This document shows positions 25,712 to 37,200 of a DNA stretch of 64,000 nt, piece after piece. Under the pieces are notes generated by a model. That model did no database searches and had not been told where the DNA came from. It was given only the letters and a program-made list of their open reading frames with translations. Within the stretch, counting starts at the first letter, position 1. The number at the start of each line of letters is the position of its first letter. The stretch comes from Whitmania pigra (lineage: Eukaryota > Annelida > Clitellata > Hirudinida > Haemopidae): positions 167,501 through 231,500 of the forward strand of contig JAJTWR010000332.1 in the NCBI GenBank assembly GCA_021613335.1. The letters are read 5' to 3'. The position numbers and the translations under genes are program-made.

Positions 25712-28422
25712 GAGGGAAGAATTTGAGGGAGGAAGTGAGGCGGAGTAGGAGGAGCACGTGACCTGCCGTTCGCTTCCGAACGCGATTAGTTTAATGTGAC
25801 TGCCCCTCTCTTTCCGTGCATCGATCTTTCCTCTTCTTTCTTCCTCTTCCTTCCACTCTGTCCATCCGTGCATTCTCATTCATTCACCTCGCCCTTATCA
25901 TCATCATCCGTATTTTTGGCGCTTGGGAGATCATCCGATCAGTCATTCACTTCGATCGCTCACTAATTCACTCATTCAAGGAGTAATTCACGCATTCATC
26001 CAATCAATGCGACTTGAAATTTCATCCGTGTTTGAATTTTGTAACTTGCCAATTTGAGACGAGTATCGTAGTTGTTGCAGTTGTCAGAACTACAGTGACC
26101 TGTGGAGTATAAACTTATTTTGCGAGGCAAACAACCGTGTGCAATTTTCAGGATGCACACACGAGTTTTTCTTTCGTCGAATTATTTCGGAATTCGTCAT
26201 CATCAATATCACGATCATCATTATCATAATCGTCGTCGTATGCCATCGTAATCACCAAAACAGCGCAAGAAAACGTGACCTTGAACAATAATGGTCAAAA
26301 GATGGCAAATCGTCGGAGGTAACGATAATGATGACGTCACCATGAAATTGCTGAGAAGTATTTACTGTCCACGTTCTTACCATGTCCTTTCCACGCAGTG
26401 TCATCAGGTGATCAAACGTTAATAAAATAATATAAGCATTTAATCATATTTATTAAGCATTTAATGCTACGGTTATTTGAACAGTACTTCGTTAAACACA
26501 AAGTTGTTGTGTAACAATGGATGCAACAAATGTTATTTAACTGTGAGATATCAACTATAATAAATGTGTTAAAAATATCATCCCAAGAAACAAAGTTAAT
26601 TTATTTTCAGCATTTGCACCTGTTATTTGGTTCAGAAGATTCGAGAATCACAATAAAATCTGTTGTTGCTTTAATGTTTGCTATCACAGAACTTAATTGA
26701 ATAAAATTGCTCTAAATTGTAAAATGATTTCCTTCTTATCAAATTGACATTTAATTAATTAAATAAAACCAGGACTGTGTTAAAGGACACTTAAGATTAC
26801 TAAACGAAAGCACTTCAAACAAGGTTTTCAGAGCAATTTAACAGGAACACATTAGCAACACATTCATCCTATTGTGAATTATAACAACCATTCCATCGAT
26901 GTAGTCTCACGCAGCCATTGGTACGGGATTGTAAATGCTTGTGACAGTGCAGCCTGGGTTTCGGACTGAGACCATTACCACCATAACATAACAATTGTTT
27001 GTACTGGGTAAGAAGTTATGGATCTCTGTAATAACCGCTCTTTTTAGTTCTAATAACCAAATTTACTTAAGTAAATCTTGAATTTATCTAATGTGTCCGC
27101 GTGGATGGTTTCCTATCTAGTTTATTCGTAAGGAAACCACCTTTTCAGGAACGCTACCCATTCAGCCAACTTGCACGCCAAATCTCAGGTGACTTTGGTA
27201 GAATTTCTTGTAATTGGAGAGTTGAGGCAGATCTCTGACAAATTAAGCTAAACACCTTAAAACAAAGTCAGCAGTGCACTTATTACTCCTACGCATTTGA
27301 TCAAAGTTTGGCATACAGTTTCAATTTCCATGTCGGTTCCCTTGACGCCAATTTCCTGTTCCTCTTATCTCCTCGACCAATAGGCAATCTTTCAGGCATT
27401 GAAGTCATCCTAACCCCTGACCTATCGTGGTGAGGTAGGTCCTGACCTATTTAAGCCGGCGTCGAATTACGGGCATCACGTGACATGCTGGGAAAATAAC
27501 TCAGCGCTTCTGCAGTTTAAGACGTTTGTGACGCAGAGTGTGATCACGAAATTTAGATTGGTCCATTTGAACTTGGATATCGGCTCTCGCTCAAAGTTTG
27601 TTGTGTCGTTCATATGTCATTTTATTAAAGTGCTGGGCTTTCTAAGAGGCACTTTTTTTAATAAACTAACCAATGATGGTCACACGTTGTCAGAAAATAT
27701 AAAACTGTAAAAGTTGTTCTCCAATCAACGCAGAGCTTCAAAGTCTGAAGTTTAGTTCTCACCCTGAACTCGATGTTTTTATTAATTTTTAATTTGCTTT
27801 TTCTGAGTCTTCCGGCTCCAGTAGATTCTAATGCGCCGTCATATTTCCTAAACTAAGGTCACCTAAAGTTCCATATCATTCAAGATGTTTCATTATGTAA
27901 CTGATTTTGCTAAATGGTGTGTTACTACTTTAATGGTTTTAATTACATCTACAAGAATAACTTCGCAAAATAACTGATTGTAAAAAAAATCTTATGAGAT
28001 ATTTAAAGTATAAAAACAAAATTTTTAAATAAAATAAGGTTTAGTTCCGCCACATAGTCAATTACATCCACGCATCGTCTGGATAACCAATGGTTCGCAG
28101 TGTCAACCTTTCAGTTTCTTCTGACCAAATTAATACTAATTTTTTTTAAATTAAAAAATTAATTAGTTTATTTTATAACCAACATAATAATTTGCAATAA
28201 ATAGTTGCGACTTGCGAAAGTGATTAAATGTTTAAAGAAAAATTTTTAAAAAGACAAATTATTTTAAATATATTTTTAAAAATATAGTTTTTAAATTTAT
28301 AATGTTTAGACTATTGAATACTTTTGCAATGTAGGTAGCTACTTTCTCTTGGTGTCTTTCTTCCGATGGACTGCTAATAATTATCGCCTACCTCTTTTAG
28401 CCTCAATTTATTGTAAAAAAAA
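25712..28422. other. Upstream region of eIF3B, no gene seen
   Basis: The repeat field ends here. The sequence is AT-rich and single-copy looking. A promoter-like spot lies at 27476-27500. The open frame at 27480-27710 has no recognisable similarity. Confidence 0.5.
27476..27500. promoter_or_regulatory. TCACGTGA E-box with ZNF143-like TTCCCAGCATG
   Basis: ATCACGTGACATGCTGGGAA combines a palindromic E-box with the reverse complement of TTCCCAGCATGT, close to the ZNF143/STAF half-site. It lies about 0.9 kb upstream of the eIF3B start codon, so a role in that promoter is possible but unproven. Confidence 0.3.
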
Positions 28423-31400
28423 ATGACAAAACAAAAACGAGATGTTTACGAGGAGGATTTTGAAGATGAGGAACCGGATTTTAGCGATCCGGAGGATTTT
28501 GTGGACAAAATCTCTGATCAAGGTTTGTTCAGCCCCAATCACGCTTTTTCGCCCTGGCTCATGCTTTTATTTGATTCCTTTGCAACTCGTGTTTTTGACA
28601 GTTCGCAAGTTTTCTAGTACGTTGTCATTTGTATATAAACAATTTGGAGTCGTGTCGATTGCAAGAAACTGGCAAATAAACTCTGCAATATGGAAGCCTT
28701 CCATATATCCTGGAATCGGATTGTATTATACATCTGCATGATTATTTAAACACGTTTAGAGTATTTAGGCCTGTGTTTGTCTGTACAAATAATGCATTAA
28801 ATTCTGGCTGATGATTGATGCATAATGATGAGATTGTTGCATAATGGTATTTGGATTGAATGATGTTATTACCTACAGAACTTCTTGGAGATTTGTTGAA
28901 GCAGAAGCCAAAAGAAATAGATGGCATAGAGTCAGTCATAATAGTGGACAATGTACCACAAGTCGGACCAGAAAGGCTGGAGAAATTGCAGAACATCATC
29001 CGTAAGATCTTCAGCAAGTTTGGCACTATTGTGAATGAGTGCTATCCAGCAAAGAATGGAGCCACCAAAGGTTTCATCTTCATCGAATATCAAAATGGTG
29101 TCGAGGCTCAAAAGGCAGTGGCGGCTGCTGATGGATACAAACTGGACAAGCAACACGTTTTTTCAGTCAGTCTCATGAGTGATGTTAATAAGTGAGTTGA
29201 TTACTTTAAGAAATTTTTGATTATCTAAATATTTGTTTTTTAAACATTTGTTCTTATCTGGTTTTCAGGTACATGAACATACCAGATAAGTGGGAAGAGC
29301 CTGTGGCCATGCCTTATAAGGACCATGTGAGTAAAATTAACTATTTAAATATACATCATAAATTAGTTTTAATGAAGGCTGAAATTGATGAGAACATGGA
29401 ATGCTTTGTCTTGAAAATCATGATGTCAAATTGATTCTGATTCAGTTTTAATTTTATTTTTTAGTATTATTCATCTAAGTCATTCAAATTGAACAAAGTT
29501 ATTAAACTTTATCTGGTGTTTCTTGTATAGGGTAATCTGTACGGCTGGCTGGCAAACCCTCATTGTTATGACCAGTTTGGAGTGATCCATGAAGGTGGTG
29601 AGACCACGTCCCTCTTCCTCAATACACCAGGGGAGCCTCAATGTTTGGAATCAAGAAAGGTGGGTGATGCTGCTGCATTCATGTTTGGTCAAAAGTCACA
29701 TCACCAGAGAACAAGAGCTGTTATCTTTTGTTGCTTGTAAAATCAACAAATATATCTGACTAATTCAATTGACTAAGTCAATTTAACTAAGGTAAATAAT
29801 TTTAATTAGTTCAATTTAATGCTTTCAGAGATGGACTGAAACTTACATCAAGTGGTCACCAAAGGGTACCTATCTTCTGACCTTCCATCAGAAAGGTATT
29901 GCCCTCTGGGGTGGAGAAAAGATGGGACAGATTATGAAGTTCAGCCATCCTGGTGTTCAGATGTGTGACTTCTCCCCATGTGAAAGGTATTGCATCATAG
30001 TGGCATTCAATTATGCAGTGTAATTTGAAGTAATTACAGCTGTATTTATATTAAATTATATTTATATTAAAACTTGATATTTTGTTAAATAATGCGATGA
30101 CTTTGAAGGTACTTGGCCACTTATTCATCTGCTGCTGATAATAAGGATGACCCGCAAGCCATCATAATCTGGGATGTCAAGACTGGAGCAAAAAAAAGGG
30201 GCTTCCATTGCGATAACCCCAATCCTTGGCCTGTATTCAAGTAAGATTCTTGATCTTACTTTTTCATTTGAAATGTATTGTTTATTACTAGTAATAGTAG
30301 TTGCATTATCTTTTGTATTATGTTTGCCTGGACGTAACATTGGATTGGGAGACGAAATAAATAACTTGCATGTTCCAGGTGGAGTAACGATGGAAAATTC
30401 TTTGCGAGGATGGCAACCGATGCTTTGAGTATTTACGAAACCCCGGTGAGTTCAATTTTGCTGACCAAATATCTATAATGGTGATTTGCAATATTAAAAA
30501 ATCAAATTTATAATTCCTTGTGCAGTCTTTTGGTCTCCTCGACAAGAAGAGCTTAAAAATCAAGGGACTGAGAGATTTCTCGTGGTCTCCCACCGACAAC
30601 ATTATTGCCTACTGGACAGGAGAAGAGCGCGACACCCCTGCCAGGGTTACCCTAATCGAGCTGCCATCCAACACCACCCTTTGCAATAAGAACCTGTTTG
30701 CAGTGGCTGATTGTAGGATGCATTGGCAAAAATCTGGGTCTTACCTCTGCATTAAGGTAGATAGGTACAAGTCAAAAAAAGAAGAGAAGGATGGAATGAA
30801 ATACAGTGTAAGTTATCTCAATCATCTTCATGATCTGATCTGCTTTGTGTAAAATAATATGGATCTAATATCTGTTTTTATACCCCATAAGAGGTCTTAT
30901 AAGATGCCATTGAGGCTGCATAATGATGAGATCATCAGGAATGCTTTGTCTAGATTTTGAACATATGATGACAACACAATTCTGAATCAGCCTATTAAAA
31001 AAAGCACATTATGTTTGTAAATGTCACGCATACGTTGAACATGATGATGTCTTTTGGAATGCTTTGTCTTGATACAATGATGACAACTAGCATCTGATTC
31101 AATAACTAATTGTTATACAAAAAACATTAACTCATAGTCTTCTGAAGACAGGCCATAAATGATGACATCATTTGGAATGCTTTGTCTTGAAAGTCATACT
31201 GATGATATCAATTGTCTGATGAGTGGACTTCAAACCTCATTTCACATAATGGAATTTATTTATAAGAACTTCCTAAAAATGAAACTCACGGTGTTTAATT
31301 GCAGGGTTTGTCACACACTTTCAACATCTTCAGGATCAGGGAGAAGGAGATTCCTGTTGACATTGTTGAAGTAAAAGGTATTCATGGGTAGTATTTCATT

Positions 31401-33273
31401 TTCTTGTTCATGTTACTGATTGTGAATTATTTCTTACCTTAGACCCCATATCAGCATTTGCCTGGGAGCCAGTTGGCCACAGATTTGCTTGTATCCATGG
31501 CGAGACCAAGATTAACGTCAGCTTTTATAATGTCAAGCCAGGGGGAGTTGTGGAACTCATAAGTAAGATTTCAATTAAAATTGTTATAACTAATCCTAAT
31601 TAATTGATTTTTTATGTTATACTTAAAATTAATATTTTTTTTAGAGACCCTAGAAAGGAAACAAGTAAACCATCTCTTCTGGAGTCCAAATGGTCAATTC
31701 ATAGTGCTTGCTGGTCTGAGGAAGTAAGTGATAAAGCACTAAATTGTTTTTGAAATTAATTGACATGTTTTTTCTCAACAGTCTGAATGGAGTTTTGGAA
31801 TTTGTTGACACGAATGACATGTCGGTCATGGTGCAGGCAGAGCATTTCATGGCCACCGACGTTGAATGGGACCCAACGGGCCGCTACGTGGCCACTGGTG
31901 TCAGCTGGTGGGGACACAAGGTTGACAATGCCTTCTGGATCTGGAATTTCCAGGTAAGAGACTGATAGGCTACTTCTGAACTTCATTGGCTAAATGTCAA
32001 CCAATTTGATGTACTTTCGACAGGGCAAGATACTCCACAAACAGATCATAGACAGGTACTGCCAGTTTGTATGGAGACCAAGACCACCTACACTGCTCAC
32101 AGCTGACCAACTTAAGGTGAACAATATTAAATGAGTAATTTACAATGAATAGAGATAATCACTAGTCCTCGATAATGTGGATTATAATATAATATATTTA
32201 ATGTCAATTTCCAATTTGTGAATGTAATAGGAAATAAAAAAGAACATGAAGAAATACAACATTCAGTTCAGCATTGAGGATAAGAAGAGGGAGTCTAAAG
32301 CTTCAAAGGTTTGCTTTGGTTTTGTTGCGAATATTAGTTTTTCTGCTCAGCTATTGGTGGTTATCCATGATACTATAATGGTACATGATATGTTGCAGCT
32401 GTAATTAAGTAAACACTTTGTCATTATGTTAACATATTATTCTGCTGTGGCTGATGTGATGACAGTTCATAAGGAATGCTTTGTCTTGAGTACCTTGTGC
32501 ATGATGATTATGACAATCTGATCTGGCCATCAGTTGTATAAAACATGTATAAAAGGACTGAAGATGATTACACAAAGATTTGGAATGCTTTGTCTTGATA
32601 CAGAAATGATGAGATTCTTCAGTAATGATTCAGTCCAGCAAACATAAATTAATATACTGGCTTCAATTAATGTTTATGTTCTCAATTATATTTCAAATGT
32701 ATATGCACAAATTAATGTTATTCATGCATTGTCAACAGGAGCAGAAAGAAAGGAGAAGGAAGCTGCATACAGAACACGGAATGTGGCAGAACGAGATGGA
32801 AGAGAGACGTGCTGAAGACAAGAGGAGGAGGCTCGAACTCAGATGCGGTAAACGATTTGCATGCGCTTCATTAATCATAAGCAATAATCTTGTAGATTCT
32901 GTTTTCTCTAAGTAGTAGAATAAGTTAAATAATTATAATTAAAATATATATTATAATTATAGTTATAGATTATATATGTGATTATACGATGATGCTTATA
33001 TAGTTAGATGCTGGATGTGATGATTCAATCCTGGAATGCTTTGTCTTGATTGAAACTGATGAACATTGAGGGCTGATCCAGCTTGCTACCTGATGACATG
33101 CAAAAAATTGTTAAACATGCCTTCATTTATCAGCAATATTCAAATGTCTTACATTGCCAACAGGTATTGATACAGATGAGTTGGACAGTCACGTGGACAA
33201 CATTGAAGAGGAGATTGTGGAATTCTTGGTCGAAGTTAGGGAAATTATCTTGGACGAGGAAGAGGAGGAGTGA
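28423..33273 (+). CDS. EIF3B: Eukaryotic translation initiation factor 3 subunit B
   Basis: Scaffold subunit of the eIF3 complex, which loads mRNA onto the 40S ribosome in the cytoplasm. Sixteen exons join in frame to 690 aa: 28423-28522, 28879-29191, 29269-29326, 29531-29659, 29829-29986, 30109-30240, 30379-30445, 30526-30807, 31305-31377, 31443-31562, 31645-31723, 31782-31953, 32024-32116, 32231-32308, 32739-32847, 33164-33273. An acidic N-terminus is followed by an RRM (about aa 43-130; [24 protein letters not shown]). A beta-propeller then carries [49 protein letters not shown] and [18 protein letters not shown]. The C-terminus has the helical [13 protein letters not shown] and an acidic end. 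The human protein has a much longer N-terminal extension. The start has an A-rich 5' context and no upstream in-frame alternative is needed. Introns 3, 8, 14 and 15 carry snoRNA-like elements. Confidence 0.97.
29379..29445 (+). ncRNA. Box C/D snoRNA-like element, copy A (eIF3B intron 3)
   Basis: C box TTGATGA (29385-29391), guide core GGAATGCTTTGT (29398-29409), D' CTTGA (29410-29414), C' ATGATGT (29420-29426), D CTGA (29437-29440). Closed by the 5-bp terminal stem CTGAA/TTCAG. The C'-D interval is too short for a second guide. Confidence 0.75.
30913..30993 (+). ncRNA. Box C/D snoRNA-like element, copy B (eIF3B intron 8)
   Basis: C ATGATGA (30923-30929), guide core from 30938, C' ATGATGA (30965-30971), D CTGA (30982-30985), terminal stem AGGCTG/CAGCCT. 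The D' site reads CTAGA instead of CTTGA, the only copy with this change. Confidence 0.72.
31035..31102 (+). ncRNA. Box C/D snoRNA-like element, copy C (eIF3B intron 8)
   Basis: C ATGATGA (31041-31047), guide GGAATGCTTTGT (31056-31067), D' CTTGA, C' ATGATGA (31077-31083), D CTGA (31094-31097), stem TTGAA/TTCAA. Confidence 0.77.
31153..31226 (+). ncRNA. Box C/D snoRNA-like element, copy D (eIF3B intron 8)
   Basis: C ATGATGA (31159-31165), guide 31174-31185, D' CTTGA (31186-31190), C' CTGATGA (31199-31205), D CTGA (31216-31219). The terminal stem is weak (CCAT/GTGG), so the ends are approximate. Confidence 0.72.
32451..32533 (+). ncRNA. Box C/D snoRNA-like element, copy E (eIF3B intron 14)
   Basis: C GTGATGA (32456-32462), guide 32473-32484, D' CTTGA (32485-32489), C' ATGATGA (32501-32507), D CTGA (32518-32521). 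The possible closing stem CTGAT/ATCAG lies several bases beyond the D box, so the 3' end is uncertain. Confidence 0.72.
32555..32636 (+). ncRNA. Box C/D snoRNA-like element, copy F (eIF3B intron 14)
   Basis: Strongest terminal stem of the set: GGACTGAA (32555-32562) pairs with TTCAGTCC (32629-32636). C box AGATGAT (32562-32568), guide 32582-32593, D' CTTGA, C' ATGATGA (32606-32612). The D slot reads ATGA (32625-32628) instead of CTGA, so this copy may be weakened. Confidence 0.65.
33010..33082 (+). ncRNA. Box C/D snoRNA-like element, copy G (eIF3B intron 15)
   Basis: C GTGATGA (33017-33023), guide 33033-33044, D' CTTGA (33045-33049), C' CTGATGA (33056-33062), D CTGA (33073-33076), terminal stem GCTGGA/TCCAGC directly flanking the C and D boxes. 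Confidence 0.78.
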
Positions 33274-34267
33274 ACAGATTTTGACCACGCCCAACCTATA
33301 ACAAATCCCGCCTTCATTTACTCTCAGAAGAAACGCTCTAGTTGAACTAAATTGATTTATTGCTGTAACAACATCATTCAGACAATTATATTTTCTGTTT
33401 TTCTCGTTGTGTGAATCATAAGTATTCTTTATTGGCTGAGGGTTACTTTCATTGCACGTAGGCTATTGCCAGTTGGCGTAGTCAGTAGAATTAAATAATT
33501 TTTATTTCTATGAATATATTTACAAAAAATAATCTGTCTTACGATTCTAAAGTAGGCAAAATTATAACTAATATATAAATTGGTATTTCGTTCAATAACT
33601 AATAAAACAGCCAGAGCAAAGGGGTAATTTGTCTTGTTAGGAATGATGCAGACGAGCTTTATTGCCATTGTTGAACAATAATTATCTGGAATGAAAATCA
33701 CAAGTGGATTTAATGAGAGATTCTAACAATTTGGGTAGATGTGTTGTATTGAGATGCTCGTGTTTTAGATGTAAATGATGGATTGAAACTAAAGTGATGT
33801 GATGAACAAACATTTAGAAGCAAATAATTGCGAACACAAAAATAGTTTGGAATGTTTAGTGTGATGATTCTGGTACTTCTTGAGTATGACATGCAACCAT
33901 GCAAATTAATCGCATAGCTAATAAACCGTAGATTCTTCATACTTGGACCAAATGTGGTATATAAGTGTAACATCACAGCTGAGATGAGCATTATTTCGAT
34001 GATAAATTATTGGATGATAAAAATGCCGCTCGTTGCAACAATCACAAAAATTTAACAGGAATGAAGCTGTCAATTAAATTGAAAACAATGATTAAAATAG
34101 CAACTCATTAACGATCAATAAAATAACTTATTATAAAGTTTACCAAGTAAATAAGCAAATCCCAGTAAGAAATAAATTTAAAATAGCAACACTTTCCCAA
34201 ACGTAAAATATCACTTGCAATCAAATCTTGATTTCAAATAAATGTGTTCTGATTTAAGGCACTTTAA
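33274..34267. other. Convergent eIF3B/FCSK 3' interval
   Basis: AT-rich 3' flanks of two convergent genes. An AATAAA lies at 33601-33606 on the plus strand. No further gene is seen. Confidence 0.5.
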
Positions 34268-37200
34268 TCACATTTTGAAAGAAATGTTCTCCTTTTGTTG
34301 ACCTTCAACTTGCAAGGTCATGCCTTCTTCATCCACACAAGATTCGTAAACCTCAGGACGGTTTTCAATCTGGAACAGCAGTCACGTGACAACCAATTAT
34401 AATTATAACTATTAGTTTATTATTTTATAGTATATTATGTATAGTTATAAACTGCATTTAATGAACTACATTTACAATTGCATAAATTCACAGAAGACAA
34501 TATTGACAGAAATAAATTTGAAAATAATTTATGTCAATTTATATGAAGATCCATGGCAAGCCAGTTCACAAAGAAAAATCTTTAACTTTTAAAAATAACT
34601 TGAACTTCAAACCTTCATTTCATTAAGTATCCTCCTAATATTTGCTTTATCGTTCCTCTCTTTTGTGAGCATGTACATGAAACCACCACCGCCTGCACCA
34701 GCCATGCATATTCCATGGCAACGATCCCTCAGTGCCTCCATGATTTGGGTCACTGCCCTTGGCTCACTTCCAGGGGCCAAAGTCTTTTTAAGCTGCCAAT
34801 AACGGCTTATACAGTGGCCTAACTGAACCAGATCTCCTGAATAGTTTGGCAACAAATAAGAAATAAGAAACACATTCATGTTTTAAGTGCAACAAAATAA
34901 CGAGGGAAACATTATTAATATTAACAGGAATGATTAATAATTAATATTACCTTGCTCAAATGACTTTCGACTGAGGTGTGCCAAGCAGACAAGATCGCTA
35001 ATAATTCTCATCACCTCTTCGTCTCTTGCATACCAATTTCTAATCACATTCTGAGTAATACAATGTTATTATAAATAAGCTCAATGGTGATATTATTTCA
35101 CACCAACTATATAGCCAAAAAGAATTTATTTTAACTTGTAGACAGATAATTGCAGGTGAACTTTCAAAAGCAAATACCTGTAGTAGATTTTTGGCCAATC
35201 TTGTCTGACCAGTGTAAATAAGAAGTAGATGATCATTGAACAGCTGCAGAACCTCTTTACTAGCATTTACGTGATCAACTTCTATCTCCAAGGGTAGATT
35301 TGACCTTGAATGACCTAATTTGACACCCCTGCACAGACCACCCACTTGATCCTGCCAGCCACCCCCAGTAGTTAAAAGTTGTTCCACATACAGAACCTGT
35401 CAATAATAATGCTCATCATCATAGTACCAATAATGATGAATAATTAGAATATTCCTCAATTTTTTGATAAACAAAGGACAAATTTAACTGTTAATTAAAA
35501 ATAAATATTACTTTTGATAAATAACTTAAATGAACTAAACTAATTAGCGACATTAATAGTGAATACTAAAATACCTACAGCATGATTGAGAGAATGAATG
35601 TCAAATGAATGTCCGGCTGCTTTCCACAGGCATGCTAATATTGCTCCTGCCATGATACTGCTTGTACCCAGGCCTACATTAATGACAATATTGAACAATT
35701 TATAAAACTATGTGAAAGATGATGTTAACATATATAAATTTAAATATACTTTATGTTACATTCATTAAGCATTATTATTTTGTTGATCACTTGCTGTTAA
35801 CATAGATAAATTTAAATATATTTTATGTTACATTCATTAAGCATTATTATTTTGTTGATCACTTGCTGTTAACATAGATAAATTTAAATATATTTTATGT
35901 TACATTCATTAAGCATTATTATTTTGTTGATCACTTGCCAGATCCATGAGGGAGGTTAGACCAGGATTTGACTTCGAAACCGGATTCAAACTTGCTCTGC
36001 AATTGTTCGCGAAGAGACATTTTGCTCGGGTAATCCACCAATCCTGAGCAGATCAAGCAGGCCTTTATCAGTGATCCTGATGAAAATGAAGGAATTTATT
36101 TAAAAGTGAACAGTTTTTAATAACTGAACCAAACTCAATGCTGAATTAAAGCAATAACTGCAAGATAACCAATTGAGAAAAAAAACCAAACGCCACAAAT
36201 CTTATATCACATTTTGCAATTAGCAAATGAAAACTTTAAAATAAAGAAGCAGTCATCACGCATTCATTGTAAAAAATTAGTCATGAATTCATGAACATCC
36301 TTATTTCTAAAAAATTTTTTTTATTATATCTCCTGGTAATTTTAACTAATAAATTATAATTAACAATCTTATTTACCCTTCTAAAGAGTACTTCTCTGAA
36401 GGTGAAAGATAAATAATCTTGTAAATGGATTAAAGTCTCATCAAAAATGACAAAACTTTGAAAAAAATGAACTTTTGTAAATCTAGCTAGTATGATGCAA
36501 ATCTCAAACATGAAAAAGGTTTCACCAAATTTAATCTTATGAGGTTCGGTAAGATTTATGGAATAACTTAATAACTTTAATAAATATACAGGAAAATGAT
36601 TGGAAAAATAAACGAAACACACCAGCTGCAGATGGCTGATTATAATTCGTCAAGAAATCCAGGTCATCTCCAACTATTTTCATTCCACCTTCCAGGTAAA
36701 TCACCAACTCCAAGCTAATTTCAAGAAATACAATTGAACAATTTTAATCCTTATAGAAGAGCTGAAAGCAGCTGTTAAGTACAAGTTAATACAATATAAT
36801 GGATGCTTAGGCTTACAATAATAATAATTATGATGACGTTGACAACAACAACAAACAGGATAATAATGGAAATAGCTCTGCTCTTTTTTTATTGCATCAG
36901 TTTACTTACTCAGGAATTCTTCTTGCCTGCGCACCGATAGGCTTCTGTAATGGAAAGATTGGTTATAACTATGTATTTGAATGTTTCAAAGGATAATAAC
37001 CCTCTGTAACTCACCATTCCATTGACAGTTATGGCAGCATTAAAAACTGCTCCTCCACTTTCGTAGGTCAAAGGAGGTGTGTCTGACCAACCCCCTGAAA
37101 TGTCGATCCTAGCCGGACATTGACAGAGCACCCATTGGCCCAGTGGAAGCAAATCAGATGGCTTTGTTTTGATAAACTGTTGAGTCATAAACATAGAGAT

